Of a stretch of DNA of 64,000 nt, positions 33,907 to 41,933 are shown piece by piece. Positions within the stretch are counted from its first letter, which is position 1, and each line of letters begins with the position of its first letter. The notes beneath the pieces are model-generated. The model saw nothing but the letters and a program-made list of their open reading frames with translations, ran no database searches and had not been told where the DNA came from. Source of the stretch: Paenibacillus ginsengarvi (GTDB lineage: Bacteria; Bacillota; Bacilli; Paenibacillales; NBRC-103111); NCBI RefSeq assembly GCF_003626695.1, contig NZ_RBAH01000027.1, forward strand, positions 1 through 64,000, given 5' to 3'. The position numbers were made by a program, and so were the translations under genes.

Positions 33907-34961
33907 CAAATCAGCTCGTATTCGTAGCTTGCGATTTTCCACCCGTTTGCTCCATATTTCAAATAACAGACCATTCTGGCATCCTGAGTGCCGGATACGA
34001 TCCAGGTGACGGTGAACGCGTACAGCCCGTCGGATGCGGCGACAAGCTTCGGCCCTACAACGTCCTTGATAACAAGCGGCGGAAACAGGCCGGAAGACCC
34101 GCCGCCGATCAAATAGCCGCCTTCCGATTCGGGAACGTGCTGCTCGAGCAGTCGATCCACCCGTTCTTCCGTAAAAGCGCCTTGCAGCCAAAGCTTTACT
34201 TTGTCGCGCTGGGCGGCACTTATTTTTTTACCATTGTATTCAAGGCCGTAGAACGCCTTGTCGACAGCTTCGAGCCAAGCGTACACGGCAGCCGGTTTTG
34301 CCGCCGCTTCGGCTGGCTTCAGCTTCAGCGCAGGAAAAGGCTTCATGTTTTTGTCGAAGTCCGGATTATTCACTTCCGGGCTTAACGGCGCAATGACGTG
34401 AAGCGTCTTGATCTCGGCCAGCGTGGCGCGATCCGACGTTCCTTCGAGTATAGGCGCATAAACGGCCATATAGCCGGAAATCGCGATCGTGCCAGTGCCG
34501 CTTGAGCCGGCCGGACCGAATCTCCGTTTATCGTCCGGATTTGCAAACGTCAGCGCAAACCGGTTCGGCACCTCGTGAAACGACATCGCCTTCGGCAAGC
34601 TTCCCTCCGATTTGCCGTCCACCGTAAAGATGACGTCTCCGGGATTGTACGGCTCCGTTACCCTGTCCCGCACCTCGAACCTGCCGCTGATCTGTTTGTC
34701 GCCGGCGAACAGCACGGATACCGAGTTTACGCCGTGCGTTCCCGGGCTCACGGCCACTGCCGACATGCCTGCCACCGAGTCGCCGGGGCGAACGCTTGCG
34801 GGTTCGAATAACGCCTCCCTCACGGGCGTCGCTGCGGACGGCTGCACGGGCGATGCGGCGAACGCATGCGGATTTAACGTGTAATAGCCCAGAAAACCGG
34901 TAAGCAGGACAAACGCAAATGTAAGCACGGTCCCGATCCGGACATACCATTCTCGAATCAT
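33906..34961 (-). CDS. Membrane-anchored or secreted protein of unknown function
   Basis: About 351 residues. MIREWYVRIGTVLTFAFVLLTGFLGYY forms an uncleaved-looking signal anchor. The extracellular part has two regions: a beta-rich half (about 60-200, with VNSVSVLFAGDKQISGRFEV) and a helical half with DKAFYGLEYNGKKISAAQRDKVKLWLQGAF, ending in a beta strand pair (ARMVCYLKYGANGWKIASYEYELI) like a scaffold for ligand binding. I do not recognise a named family. ATG 34961 has AGGAGGGGGAG upstream. It stands alone between two terminators. Confidence 0.7.
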   Translation of the reverse strand: MIREWYVRIGTVLTFAFVLLTGFLGYYTLNPHAFAASPVQPSAATPVREALFEPASVRPGDSVAGMSAVAVSPGTHGVNSVSVLFAGDKQISGRFEVRDRVTEPYNPGDVIFTVDGKSEGSLPKAMSFHEVPNRFALTFANPDDKRRFGPAGSSGTGTIAISGYMAVYAPILEGTSDRATLAEIKTLHVIAPLSPEVNNPDFDKNMKPFPALKLKPAEAAAKPAAVYAWLEAVDKAFYGLEYNGKKISAAQRDKVKLWLQGAFTEERVDRLLEQHVPESEGGYLIGGGSSGLFPPLVIKDVVGPKLVAASDGLYAFTVTWIVSGTQDARMVCYLKYGANGWKIASYEYELI

Positions 34962-35039
34962 CCTCTTCTCCCCCTCCTCTTCCATTAGACGGTAAATATC
35001 GGCAATTGTTGCGGAATTTCGGCGAAATCGGGCGAAAAA

Positions 35040-35067
35040 AAGACGTGCTCCGTGGGGAACGCGTCTT
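35040..35067 (-). terminator. Terminator after beta-propeller gene
   Basis: AAGACG (35040-35045) pairs with CGTCTT (35062-35067), with an inner CTCC/GGGG stem, followed on the minus strand by six or more T. Confidence 0.85.
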
Positions 35068-35108
35068 GGCTTACAATCCGGATGAGGACGTGGTCGTTCT
35101 GTTCAAAG

Positions 35109-36902
35109 TTAAGATCGGATACCGGCTATGTAAACGGATGGAAGCATGTATACGGCCTCTCCGACGGCAAAAATGAGATCGCCGGTCGGCGTCGCATCCG
35201 CGGCGGCCCCTACCTTCCCTGGAAGCTCGAGCTCCTGCAGCACGGTATCGCTTACCGTGTCGATCAGCAGTAGTTTATTGCCGCAAAAGGCGGCCAGCGT
35301 GCGGCTGTCGACCACAACGAGCCAGCTGCAAGCCGTACCGGTCGCTAGATCGCCTGCGAATGTTTTCGTCTGCGGATCGAATATGCGTATGCACGTTCCC
35401 GCTCTGACGTAAACCTTCGAACGGGCCGCCGCGATCGCATTGCCCGTCCCTTCTCCCGGCTCGAACTCGTGCTCGAAAACGAGGCCGGTTCCGGGCTCCC
35501 AAACGCCAAAGTGGCAACGAACGTCCTTGTAGGGCAGTCCGCTCGCTCCGCCGTTCGTCGCAAAGTACAAATAGCGGTCGTCCGCCGTCAGCCCGGAAAC
35601 CTGCTGCTCGTTCGGAATCGGGTCCCTCCAGCTCTCGACTTGCAAAGTGAGCGGATCGATGCGCGACAGCGCCCCTCCGTACGTTCCGTATCGGGCCGAC
35701 CAGCCCGTCCAGACGCCACCGCCCGGTCCGCGCACGCTTCTGCCTTCCGGCCGGACGAAGTCGGGAGATACCGACATCAGCGTCCTTGGGTTCACATTAT
35801 TCAGTTGATCCCAGGGCAACGCTGGATCGTAGACGACATGATCGCCCCCAACATACGCGGACATGAACAGCTTCCCATCTACGAAGACGATGCCGTATAC
35901 TTCGCCGCCCGCATCGCATACGGACGATGAATTCCATTCCGATCCGCTTTCCGGGTCTAGACGAAAGATCGTCTGGCCGAACTCGCACGAACCCCAAATG
36001 CGCCCCTCCTCGTCGCAGGCAATCGTATGGATGCGGGTGGCCGGAGCTTCGACCGGAATACGGAATAGCTCCGGCGTCTCGGCCAAGCTGCCGACGAGGA
36101 ATACGTCTTGCCCGCGTACGCCGGCAAACCGGCCGTTTGCAAGCGGCACCGCATTCGCGCGCTTCCCGCCGGGCAGCGTCACGGCGTTAACCGTCAGCTT
36201 CTCCTTTAGACCGTCATCCGGCAAACGCTCGAACGTACGCGGATCATAAAACTCGAGCTCGCCCTCCTTGGCAGTACAAATGAAGGAATCTGTAACTTCG
36301 CGGACGACAAAACCCGGCGTGCCGAAATCGCGGAACGTCCCGCTTTCGATATGAAACGCCTTCAGGAAAGGTTCGTCATAACCGCCTGCGAGCAGGATAT
36401 ATCCGGGCAAGCTGCCGTCTACCGGGCGGCTGTACTGATTTTTCGGATTATCCGAGGCGCGGCCCATATTTTGCAGCTTATGATGAATCGGGTCGTAACG
36501 CAGCAACGAGCAGCCGGGCCACGTTCCCCCGTAAACGTTGCCGTCGGAGCCAAGCGTCATTTTCCAAAAATATTTCTCTCCCGGATCTTGCAAAGGCTCG
36601 GCCCACGTTCGGGTTTTCAAATCGAGAACATGCAAATAGGCGTGCTGCGGACAAGTCCCGACGACTAGCTTCTCGTTGCGCCAGTTCACGAGTCCCCAAG
36701 CTCCTCCGTCGCCGGGAAGCATAATGGATTCCCCTTCGCCCGTCACCGTATCGATGAAGATGAGATTCCCGGTTTGTCCGGCCGCATAGTTGGACAGCAC
36801 CAGCTTCTCGCGTCCGTCAAGAGGGTCCAGCATAACGGTATGGGCCAAAATATTGAAATTGCGGCATGGACGGCCTAGCGGCTTGAATATCGACGTCTCC
36901 AG
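35109..36902 (-). CDS. Large beta-propeller (PQQ/YVTN-like) protein, probable CTG start
   Basis: About 597 residues, almost wholly repeating beta strands of the propeller type (NLIFIDTVTGEGE, YLHVLDLKTRTW, LLRYDPIHHK, IFRLDPESG, LSRIDPLTLQVESW, IRIFDPQTKTF, LLLIDTVSDTV), i.e. around eight or more blades. No signal peptide is seen. ATG starts are lacking. TTG 36848 has no ribosome site, whereas CTG 36902, 18 codons upstream, follows AAGGAG by nine bases and adds a natural-looking N-terminus. Related proteins occur in Paenibacillus sugar-use loci, but no function is known. It stands alone. Confidence 0.7.
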   Translation of the reverse strand: METSIFKPLGRPCRNFNILAHTVMLDPLDGREKLVLSNYAAGQTGNLIFIDTVTGEGESIMLPGDGGAWGLVNWRNEKLVVGTCPQHAYLHVLDLKTRTWAEPLQDPGEKYFWKMTLGSDGNVYGGTWPGCSLLRYDPIHHKLQNMGRASDNPKNQYSRPVDGSLPGYILLAGGYDEPFLKAFHIESGTFRDFGTPGFVVREVTDSFICTAKEGELEFYDPRTFERLPDDGLKEKLTVNAVTLPGGKRANAVPLANGRFAGVRGQDVFLVGSLAETPELFRIPVEAPATRIHTIACDEEGRIWGSCEFGQTIFRLDPESGSEWNSSSVCDAGGEVYGIVFVDGKLFMSAYVGGDHVVYDPALPWDQLNNVNPRTLMSVSPDFVRPEGRSVRGPGGGVWTGWSARYGTYGGALSRIDPLTLQVESWRDPIPNEQQVSGLTADDRYLYFATNGGASGLPYKDVRCHFGVWEPGTGLVFEHEFEPGEGTGNAIAAARSKVYVRAGTCIRIFDPQTKTFAGDLATGTACSWLVVVDSRTLAAFCGNKLLLIDTVSDTVLQELELPGKVGAAADATPTGDLIFAVGEAVYMLPSVYIAGIRS

Positions 36903-36997
36903 TTAGCCCAGCTCCTTCTTTTGACAAGTATAGTACCTGTACATAAGTATAGCGGGACAACGTCCCCCGTCAATACTTTTGAATGGGGCAAAATAGA

Positions 36998-37031
36998 AAG
37001 GCGCTCTCCGCAAAGATGCAGAGAACGCCTT
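36998..37031 (-). terminator. Terminator after dynA
   Basis: AAGGCG(C)TCTC...GAGA(A)CGCCTT hairpin, with minus-strand TTTCTATTTTG after it; the T-tract is only fair. Confidence 0.7.
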
Positions 37032-37050
37032 CCGGTTATTCAAGCTTATT

Positions 37051-40000
37051 TCAAGCATCCATCAGCACTTGCAGCCGCTGGCGCGTCGCTGTCAGTTGAC
37101 CTAGATCGACCTTCATCTCGAGGGCGGCCAACATGCCGTCCGCATGTTCGGCTACGCGCCGTCCCAGTCTTACCTGCACGTCAACAATGCGCTCTTTATA
37201 CTGCGCCGTATACTCCTGAACGAACAGGACGCAGTGCTGCTCGACAAACTCGGCGATCGGCGGGGTCAGCGCCTTCTCAATCGCGTCCTTGAGCTGGTTT
37301 CGTCCCGGACCTTCAAAAAACTGCTTGCCGTTCTTGTAGAAGCCGGCAAGCCATTTGTCGTCGGCCGGCTGCTCCAGCGTTTCGGTAACCGCCGGCGTGC
37401 GGAACGATTCGCTTTCGTAGCTTCCCGCTTGGAAGCCGTCCAGCAGCTCGCCGATTCGGCCTTGCAAGCCGTCATAGCGAGCAGAAGCAAAACGGTTGAG
37501 CGTGTTCTCGATCCGCAGTGTTGTCGCGTACAGCTCCTGCGACAAGTCGTACGAGATGAGCCGCAGCAAATCGAGCCAAGCGGCGCGCATCAAGCTGCGA
37601 ATCGAACCGAGGTCCTCGCGCAGCGCGGCCGGGTTGAACGCGTATTGGAACAGCTCCCCGAACCGGTACGTAAGCCGCTGCTTGACATAATACAGCAGCT
37701 CGCGAATTTCTTTGTCCGCTTCCCGCTCATCGGCCGCCGTATCCTTATTCTCCAGCAGCCGCTGCGCCTGCTCCAGTGCATCCCGCACCGCCGAAACGCT
37801 GCGCTTGCGCTGCTCTTCGCTCTCCTGCGAGCCCTTGATCCAGCTGTTCAGCAGCGCCGCAGAACGTTCCAGCTCCTGACCGGCGGATCGGACGGCGATT
37901 CCGGCAAGCTCGCCTACAGCGAACTGGACGAAGTCGCGCTCGAAGCGGGCAATGCCGCTGGCTTCCGTAAGCGCTTCGTCACGCGCCGCTTTCCCGTCCA
38001 GCGCCATCAGGCTCGAAACCGGGTAAATACGCGGCTTGCGGATACTAAAGCGCAGCAAATTGTCGACGACATGACCGACAACGCCATCCAGCTCCTCGCG
38101 GCTGGCAGCCAGGTCGGCCGCATTGACGAGGAAAAACATTTTGTCCAGCTCGAAACTGTCCTTCACGCGGCCGAGCTGCAGCAGAAACTCTCGGTCCGCC
38201 TGGGAGAAGGCGTGATTGTAATAGGTGACGAACAGAACAGCGTCCGCATTTTTGATATAGTTGAAGGCAACCCCGGTATGCCGGGCATTGATCGAATCCG
38301 CTCCCGGCGTGTCGACCAGAATCATGCCTTGCTCGGTTAACGGGCAAAGGTAATACAGCTCGATAAACTCGACGAAGCACGATTTGCTCTCCTCCGCAAC
38401 ATAATCGCGGAACATCTCGAGATCGACGCGCAGCTCGCGGCCGAGCGCTTCCTTCGCTTCCCCCCAGCCCTTGAGAACGGCTTTCAGAAACGTATAGTGC
38501 GGCTTGCCGCTTGGCCCGACGCGATCCGGCGAAAGCTTCTCGATTAGACCGAGCGCGGAGCCGATATCGGGCGCACGGTCGCCGAGCACATTCAGTGAAT
38601 ACAGCACATCGCTCTCGATCGCTTCAGCCGATTTCATCTTTACCTTGACCGAGCCGTGAGGCCACTCGGCCGATGGAGGCATAATTTTGTTGATCGCGGC
38701 CGTCGTCGGATTCGGGGACACCGGCAGCACCGATTGCCCCATCAGCGCATTGGCCAGCGACGATTTACCGGCACTGAACGCGCCGAACAGCGCGATCGTA
38801 AAATGGCTGTTAGTCAAGCGATCCGCCTTATCCTTCATCGAGTGGACGATCGACTGCATCGCCGGAATTGGCGACAGCAGCTCGCAGGCGTCGCTCAGCT
38901 TCGCGGCGGTGCGGGCCATTGTCGCGCGGAAGCTTCCCGCATTGGCAGCAGCGCCACCTCCCGCTTCATCGGACGGACGCTCCATGGCGAGCGACCAGCG
39001 CTTCTCGGCTTCGGACTTGGCGCCCCCCTCGGCCGGTGCGGCTGTTTGCCCCTTCTCGATAGAAAACCGGTCCGGGTCGGGCAGCTTGCCGGTCAAGTCC
39101 GGGCCGCGATACGGATACAGCGCAAGCAGCTCCTGCTCATGCCGCTTCTCCCCCTGCTCGATCGCTTGCAGCTCGTGGTAGGCGGTCAGCCTCTCCTCAA
39201 GCCGCTCCTTCTCCCGGATCAGCTCCGCCACTTCCCGGTCGGCTAAAGCGTAAACGCCGCGGGCGATCGTATCGATCAGATCGAAGGCGGCGCGGCGAAA
39301 CAAACTTTTCGTCTCGGCCGATATCTGCTTCGAATAGTTGAGCGTGTATTCATTCGAAATGACCGCTCCGGCCAACACCTGGCCTTCCAGCCATTCCTCG
39401 CTGACTTCGCGCAGTGTTGAAGTCAGCGCCTCGTCAACGGCGCCGGTCTCCACGCTTCCCGCTTCCGCCGCTTTCAAGAGCATGGCGCGAAGATGCCAGA
39501 CGATATTCGCTTCCACCTTCTCCGTGTAGTCGGCGGCAAATACGCCGAGTCTGTTAGCCACCTCTTTGGCTGTTGCCGACGCGCGGGAAAACAGCCCGAC
39601 CTTGAAGCCGGGCTTCCGGCTTTGCAAATAGTGGTCGGCCAAATCCCTCGTAGTGGCCGGCGTAATGTTCGCATTGTCCAGCAGCTTGGCTGCTTCGGCT
39701 CTCCATTCGTCCCGCAAGCGATCGCCGTCGCGCTTCCGCTGCTCGATAAGGGCCGCGAGCGCTTCGTACCGCTCCGGCAGATCGGCCCCCTCCTGCTCGA
39801 TGCGCAGGCGCAAACGAGCCTTTTCCTCCTCGTTTCTGTCGGACAGCCACGCCGCATGCTCGCCGATCAGGTGAACGACCGACTTGTCCAGACTGCTTTC
39901 CCCGAGCGGTCCAGCCATTTCCGCCAGCTTGCCGATGAGCAGCAGCAGCTTCTCCCATTCATTGTTCGGGTGCTCCGGCTGCTTGACCGACGTAAACAAA

Positions 40001-40707
40001 ATACCGTCCGGTTCGATATGCCAGCTCTCAAAAGAACGGTGCACGCTTTCCCGGTATTCCGCAAAGGGCAGCTCCCGCTCCCGGTGTTTATCGATCATAT
40101 TCACGATCAAATAGAGCGGCTTGCCCCACTCCTTCAGCCGCTTCGTAAAGGCGAAGTTGATCTCGGACTGCACATGATTGTAATCCATGACGTAAAAGAC
40201 GACGTCGGCCATGTGCAGCGCCGATTCGGTCGCCATCATATGCGCGTTGTCGGTCGAGTCGATGCCAGGCGTATCGAGCAGCGCGACGCCGCTGTCCAGC
40301 AGTGGTATCGGATAACGAATGCTGACCGATTCGATCTCTTCGCCATTTTTGCAATATTCGGCTAAACGGTCAAGCGGAACCTCAGCGGATACCGGTTGTC
40401 CGGCTCCAGCTTGCATCTTTTTGACGGTAGCGCCGGCGGAGCCGCTGCGAATCGTCACTACGTTGGCGCTCGTCGGAATCGGGCTCGACGGCAACAGCGG
40501 ATAACCGCAGAGCGCATTGATCAAACTTGATTTCCCCGCGGAGAAATGTCCGCATAAAGCGATATTCAATACCCGATCGGCAGCCTTCTCGGCCAGTTGC
40601 GCCAATTTGGACGCATGACTCTGATCCCCGGTCTCGGCCATCAGTCGGCCCGCCGAGACGATCGCCGTCTCCGCATTTGCCGGCCCCCGGGTTTGTGTCG
40701 TATGCAT
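37051..40707 (-). CDS. dynA: Tandem dynamin-like GTPase, DynA type
   Basis: About 1218 residues holding two dynamin halves. The first P-loop is GHFSAGKSS (about residues 53-61) with DTPGIDS as G3 and VNMIDK as G4; the second is GAFSAGKSS (about 640-648) with DTPGADS and VNAADLA. Each GTPase is followed by a long helical stalk region. Bacillus DynA (YpbR) has the same head-tail-head-tail fusion and mediates nucleotide-stimulated membrane tethering and fusion, and helps the cell resist phage and membrane-damaging antibiotics. ATG 40707 follows GGGGAGAG; 32 residues of open frame upstream are not supported. Confidence 0.9.
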   Translation of the reverse strand: MHTTQTRGPANAETAIVSAGRLMAETGDQSHASKLAQLAEKAADRVLNIALCGHFSAGKSSLINALCGYPLLPSSPIPTSANVVTIRSGSAGATVKKMQAGAGQPVSAEVPLDRLAEYCKNGEEIESVSIRYPIPLLDSGVALLDTPGIDSTDNAHMMATESALHMADVVFYVMDYNHVQSEINFAFTKRLKEWGKPLYLIVNMIDKHRERELPFAEYRESVHRSFESWHIEPDGILFTSVKQPEHPNNEWEKLLLLIGKLAEMAGPLGESSLDKSVVHLIGEHAAWLSDRNEEEKARLRLRIEQEGADLPERYEALAALIEQRKRDGDRLRDEWRAEAAKLLDNANITPATTRDLADHYLQSRKPGFKVGLFSRASATAKEVANRLGVFAADYTEKVEANIVWHLRAMLLKAAEAGSVETGAVDEALTSTLREVSEEWLEGQVLAGAVISNEYTLNYSKQISAETKSLFRRAAFDLIDTIARGVYALADREVAELIREKERLEERLTAYHELQAIEQGEKRHEQELLALYPYRGPDLTGKLPDPDRFSIEKGQTAAPAEGGAKSEAEKRWSLAMERPSDEAGGGAAANAGSFRATMARTAAKLSDACELLSPIPAMQSIVHSMKDKADRLTNSHFTIALFGAFSAGKSSLANALMGQSVLPVSPNPTTAAINKIMPPSAEWPHGSVKVKMKSAEAIESDVLYSLNVLGDRAPDIGSALGLIEKLSPDRVGPSGKPHYTFLKAVLKGWGEAKEALGRELRVDLEMFRDYVAEESKSCFVEFIELYYLCPLTEQGMILVDTPGADSINARHTGVAFNYIKNADAVLFVTYYNHAFSQADREFLLQLGRVKDSFELDKMFFLVNAADLAASREELDGVVGHVVDNLLRFSIRKPRIYPVSSLMALDGKAARDEALTEASGIARFERDFVQFAVGELAGIAVRSAGQELERSAALLNSWIKGSQESEEQRKRSVSAVRDALEQAQRLLENKDTAADEREADKEIRELLYYVKQRLTYRFGELFQYAFNPAALREDLGSIRSLMRAAWLDLLRLISYDLSQELYATTLRIENTLNRFASARYDGLQGRIGELLDGFQAGSYESESFRTPAVTETLEQPADDKWLAGFYKNGKQFFEGPGRNQLKDAIEKALTPPIAEFVEQHCVLFVQEYTAQYKERIVDVQVRLGRRVAEHADGMLAALEMKVDLGQLTATRQRLQVLMDA

Positions 40708-40809
40708 GGTCAAGCTCTCCCCAACTCCCAAGTTGTACAGATGAGTATAATCCACAGTATATTCCGGGAACCGCGAATCGGAAGCCGACTCCTCCCCGGA
40801 CAAAAGAAA

Positions 40810-40829
40810 AAACCGAATTTCTCCGGTTT
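40810..40829 (-). terminator. Terminator of small conserved gene
   Basis: AAACCG (40810-40815) pairs with CGGTTT (40824-40829) immediately after the stop codon, followed on the minus strand by TTTTTTCTTTT. Confidence 0.8.
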
Positions 40830-41102
40830 CTAGTGTAACACATTTTCATTTTCAGGTATAAATATTTCGAATACTTCTCCGTGCTGCAAAATCGTAATAT
40901 TTTGTTCTCTCACCTTCATGACAACCACATCCGGCTTCGTCCGCATCCGTTCGATGTAATGATCCGGCACGTCTCCCGATTCGCTGATCGTGACGCCTTC
41001 CACTTCGGTTTCTTCATTCTCGGCCAGCGGCGTGCTGAGCACTTTCTCGTAAATATCGGAAAACACTTCGAAGTCGTTCGTATATACAGCTATGCATTTC
41101 AT
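40830..41102 (-). CDS. Small conserved protein of unknown function upstream of dynA
   Basis: About 90 residues, acidic: MKCIAVYTNDFEVFSDIYEKVL, then EGVTISESGDVPDHYIERM and VKVREQNITILQHGEVFEIFIPE. No domain is recognised. ATG 41102 follows AAAGGTGGG by seven bases; GTG at 41114 is less well placed. It is separated from dynA by a terminator hairpin, so the two may be transcribed together only by read-through. Confidence 0.7.
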   Translation of the reverse strand: MKCIAVYTNDFEVFSDIYEKVLSTPLAENEETEVEGVTISESGDVPDHYIERMRTKPDVVVMKVREQNITILQHGEVFEIFIPENENVLH

Positions 41103-41154
41103 GCTGATTCCCACCTTTGATTATTGGCTGTTTGGCCCGAGGTTCCTTATTCCA

Positions 41155-41817
41155 TTATACAGATTTCCTCTTTTTGGGCGTTTTCATACGTTGTTTGCCT
41201 TCCTTGCAGTTGTCAAGCAGCGGACAAACGGGGCATTGCGGGTTTTGTGCCTTGCAGTGGTACCTGCCGAAAAAGATAAGCCGGTGATGGGTTTGCGTCC
41301 ATTCGTCCTTCGGTACCTGCTTCATCAGCTTCTGCTCCACCTGAAGCACCGAATCGTCTTCGGCGGCCATGCCAAGCCGTTTGGAAACCCGCTCCACATG
41401 CGTATCGACAGCAATCGCCGGTACGCCGAACGCGTTCGAGACGACTACATTGGCCGTTTTGCGGCCGACACCGGGCAGCTCCACGAGCTGCTCATGCTTC
41501 TCGGGCACCTGCCCGTCATATTTGTCAAGGAGCATCCGGGCCAGACTTTGGATGTTTTTCGCTTTATTGCGGAACAGCCCGATCCGGCGAATGTCCTGCT
41601 CCAGTTCCTCGAGCGGAACGGCCAAATAATCGTCCGGCGTCTTGTACTTGCGGAATAAGTCGGCAGTCACCTTGTTGACGGTTTCGTCGGTGCACTGCGC
41701 CGATAACAAAACGGCGATCGTCAGCTCGAAGGGATTCGCATGATTCAGCTCGCAATGCGCGTCCGGGAACATCCCGGCAATCGTGTCCAGTATATGTCTT
41801 GTCCTCTTCGTCGTCAT
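41155..41817 (-). CDS. nth: Endonuclease III (DNA glycosylase/AP lyase)
   Basis: 220 residues. The helix-hairpin-helix is LPGVGRKTANVVVSNAFG with the catalytic Lys, the catalytic Asp is in AVDTHVERVS, and the iron-sulfur loop C-x6-C-x2-C-x5-C (CKAQNPQCPVCPLLDNC) binds a [4Fe-4S] cluster. It excises oxidised pyrimidines in base excision repair. In Bacillus the gene is near dnaD; here it is followed by the small conserved gene and dynA. GGGAGAGC precedes ATG 41817 at short spacing. Confidence 0.95.
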   Translation of the reverse strand: MTTKRTRHILDTIAGMFPDAHCELNHANPFELTIAVLLSAQCTDETVNKVTADLFRKYKTPDDYLAVPLEELEQDIRRIGLFRNKAKNIQSLARMLLDKYDGQVPEKHEQLVELPGVGRKTANVVVSNAFGVPAIAVDTHVERVSKRLGMAAEDDSVLQVEQKLMKQVPKDEWTQTHHRLIFFGRYHCKAQNPQCPVCPLLDNCKEGKQRMKTPKKRKSV

Positions 41818-41874
41818 GCTCTCCCACCACCCGCGTCAACATATCGGTATAATAACAGGGCCCGCAGCAAAAAC

Positions 41875-41907
41875 GTCGCCGGGGCAGGCTACGCCTGCTC
41901 CGGCGAC
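41875..41907 (-). terminator. Terminator after SLH-protein gene
   Basis: GTCGCCGG(G)GCAGGC-TAC-GCCTGC(T)CCGGCGAC hairpin (41875-41907), with minus-strand TTTTTGC immediately after. Confidence 0.9.
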
Positions 41908-41933
41908 AATAAGCTGACTATGGAATCAACACA

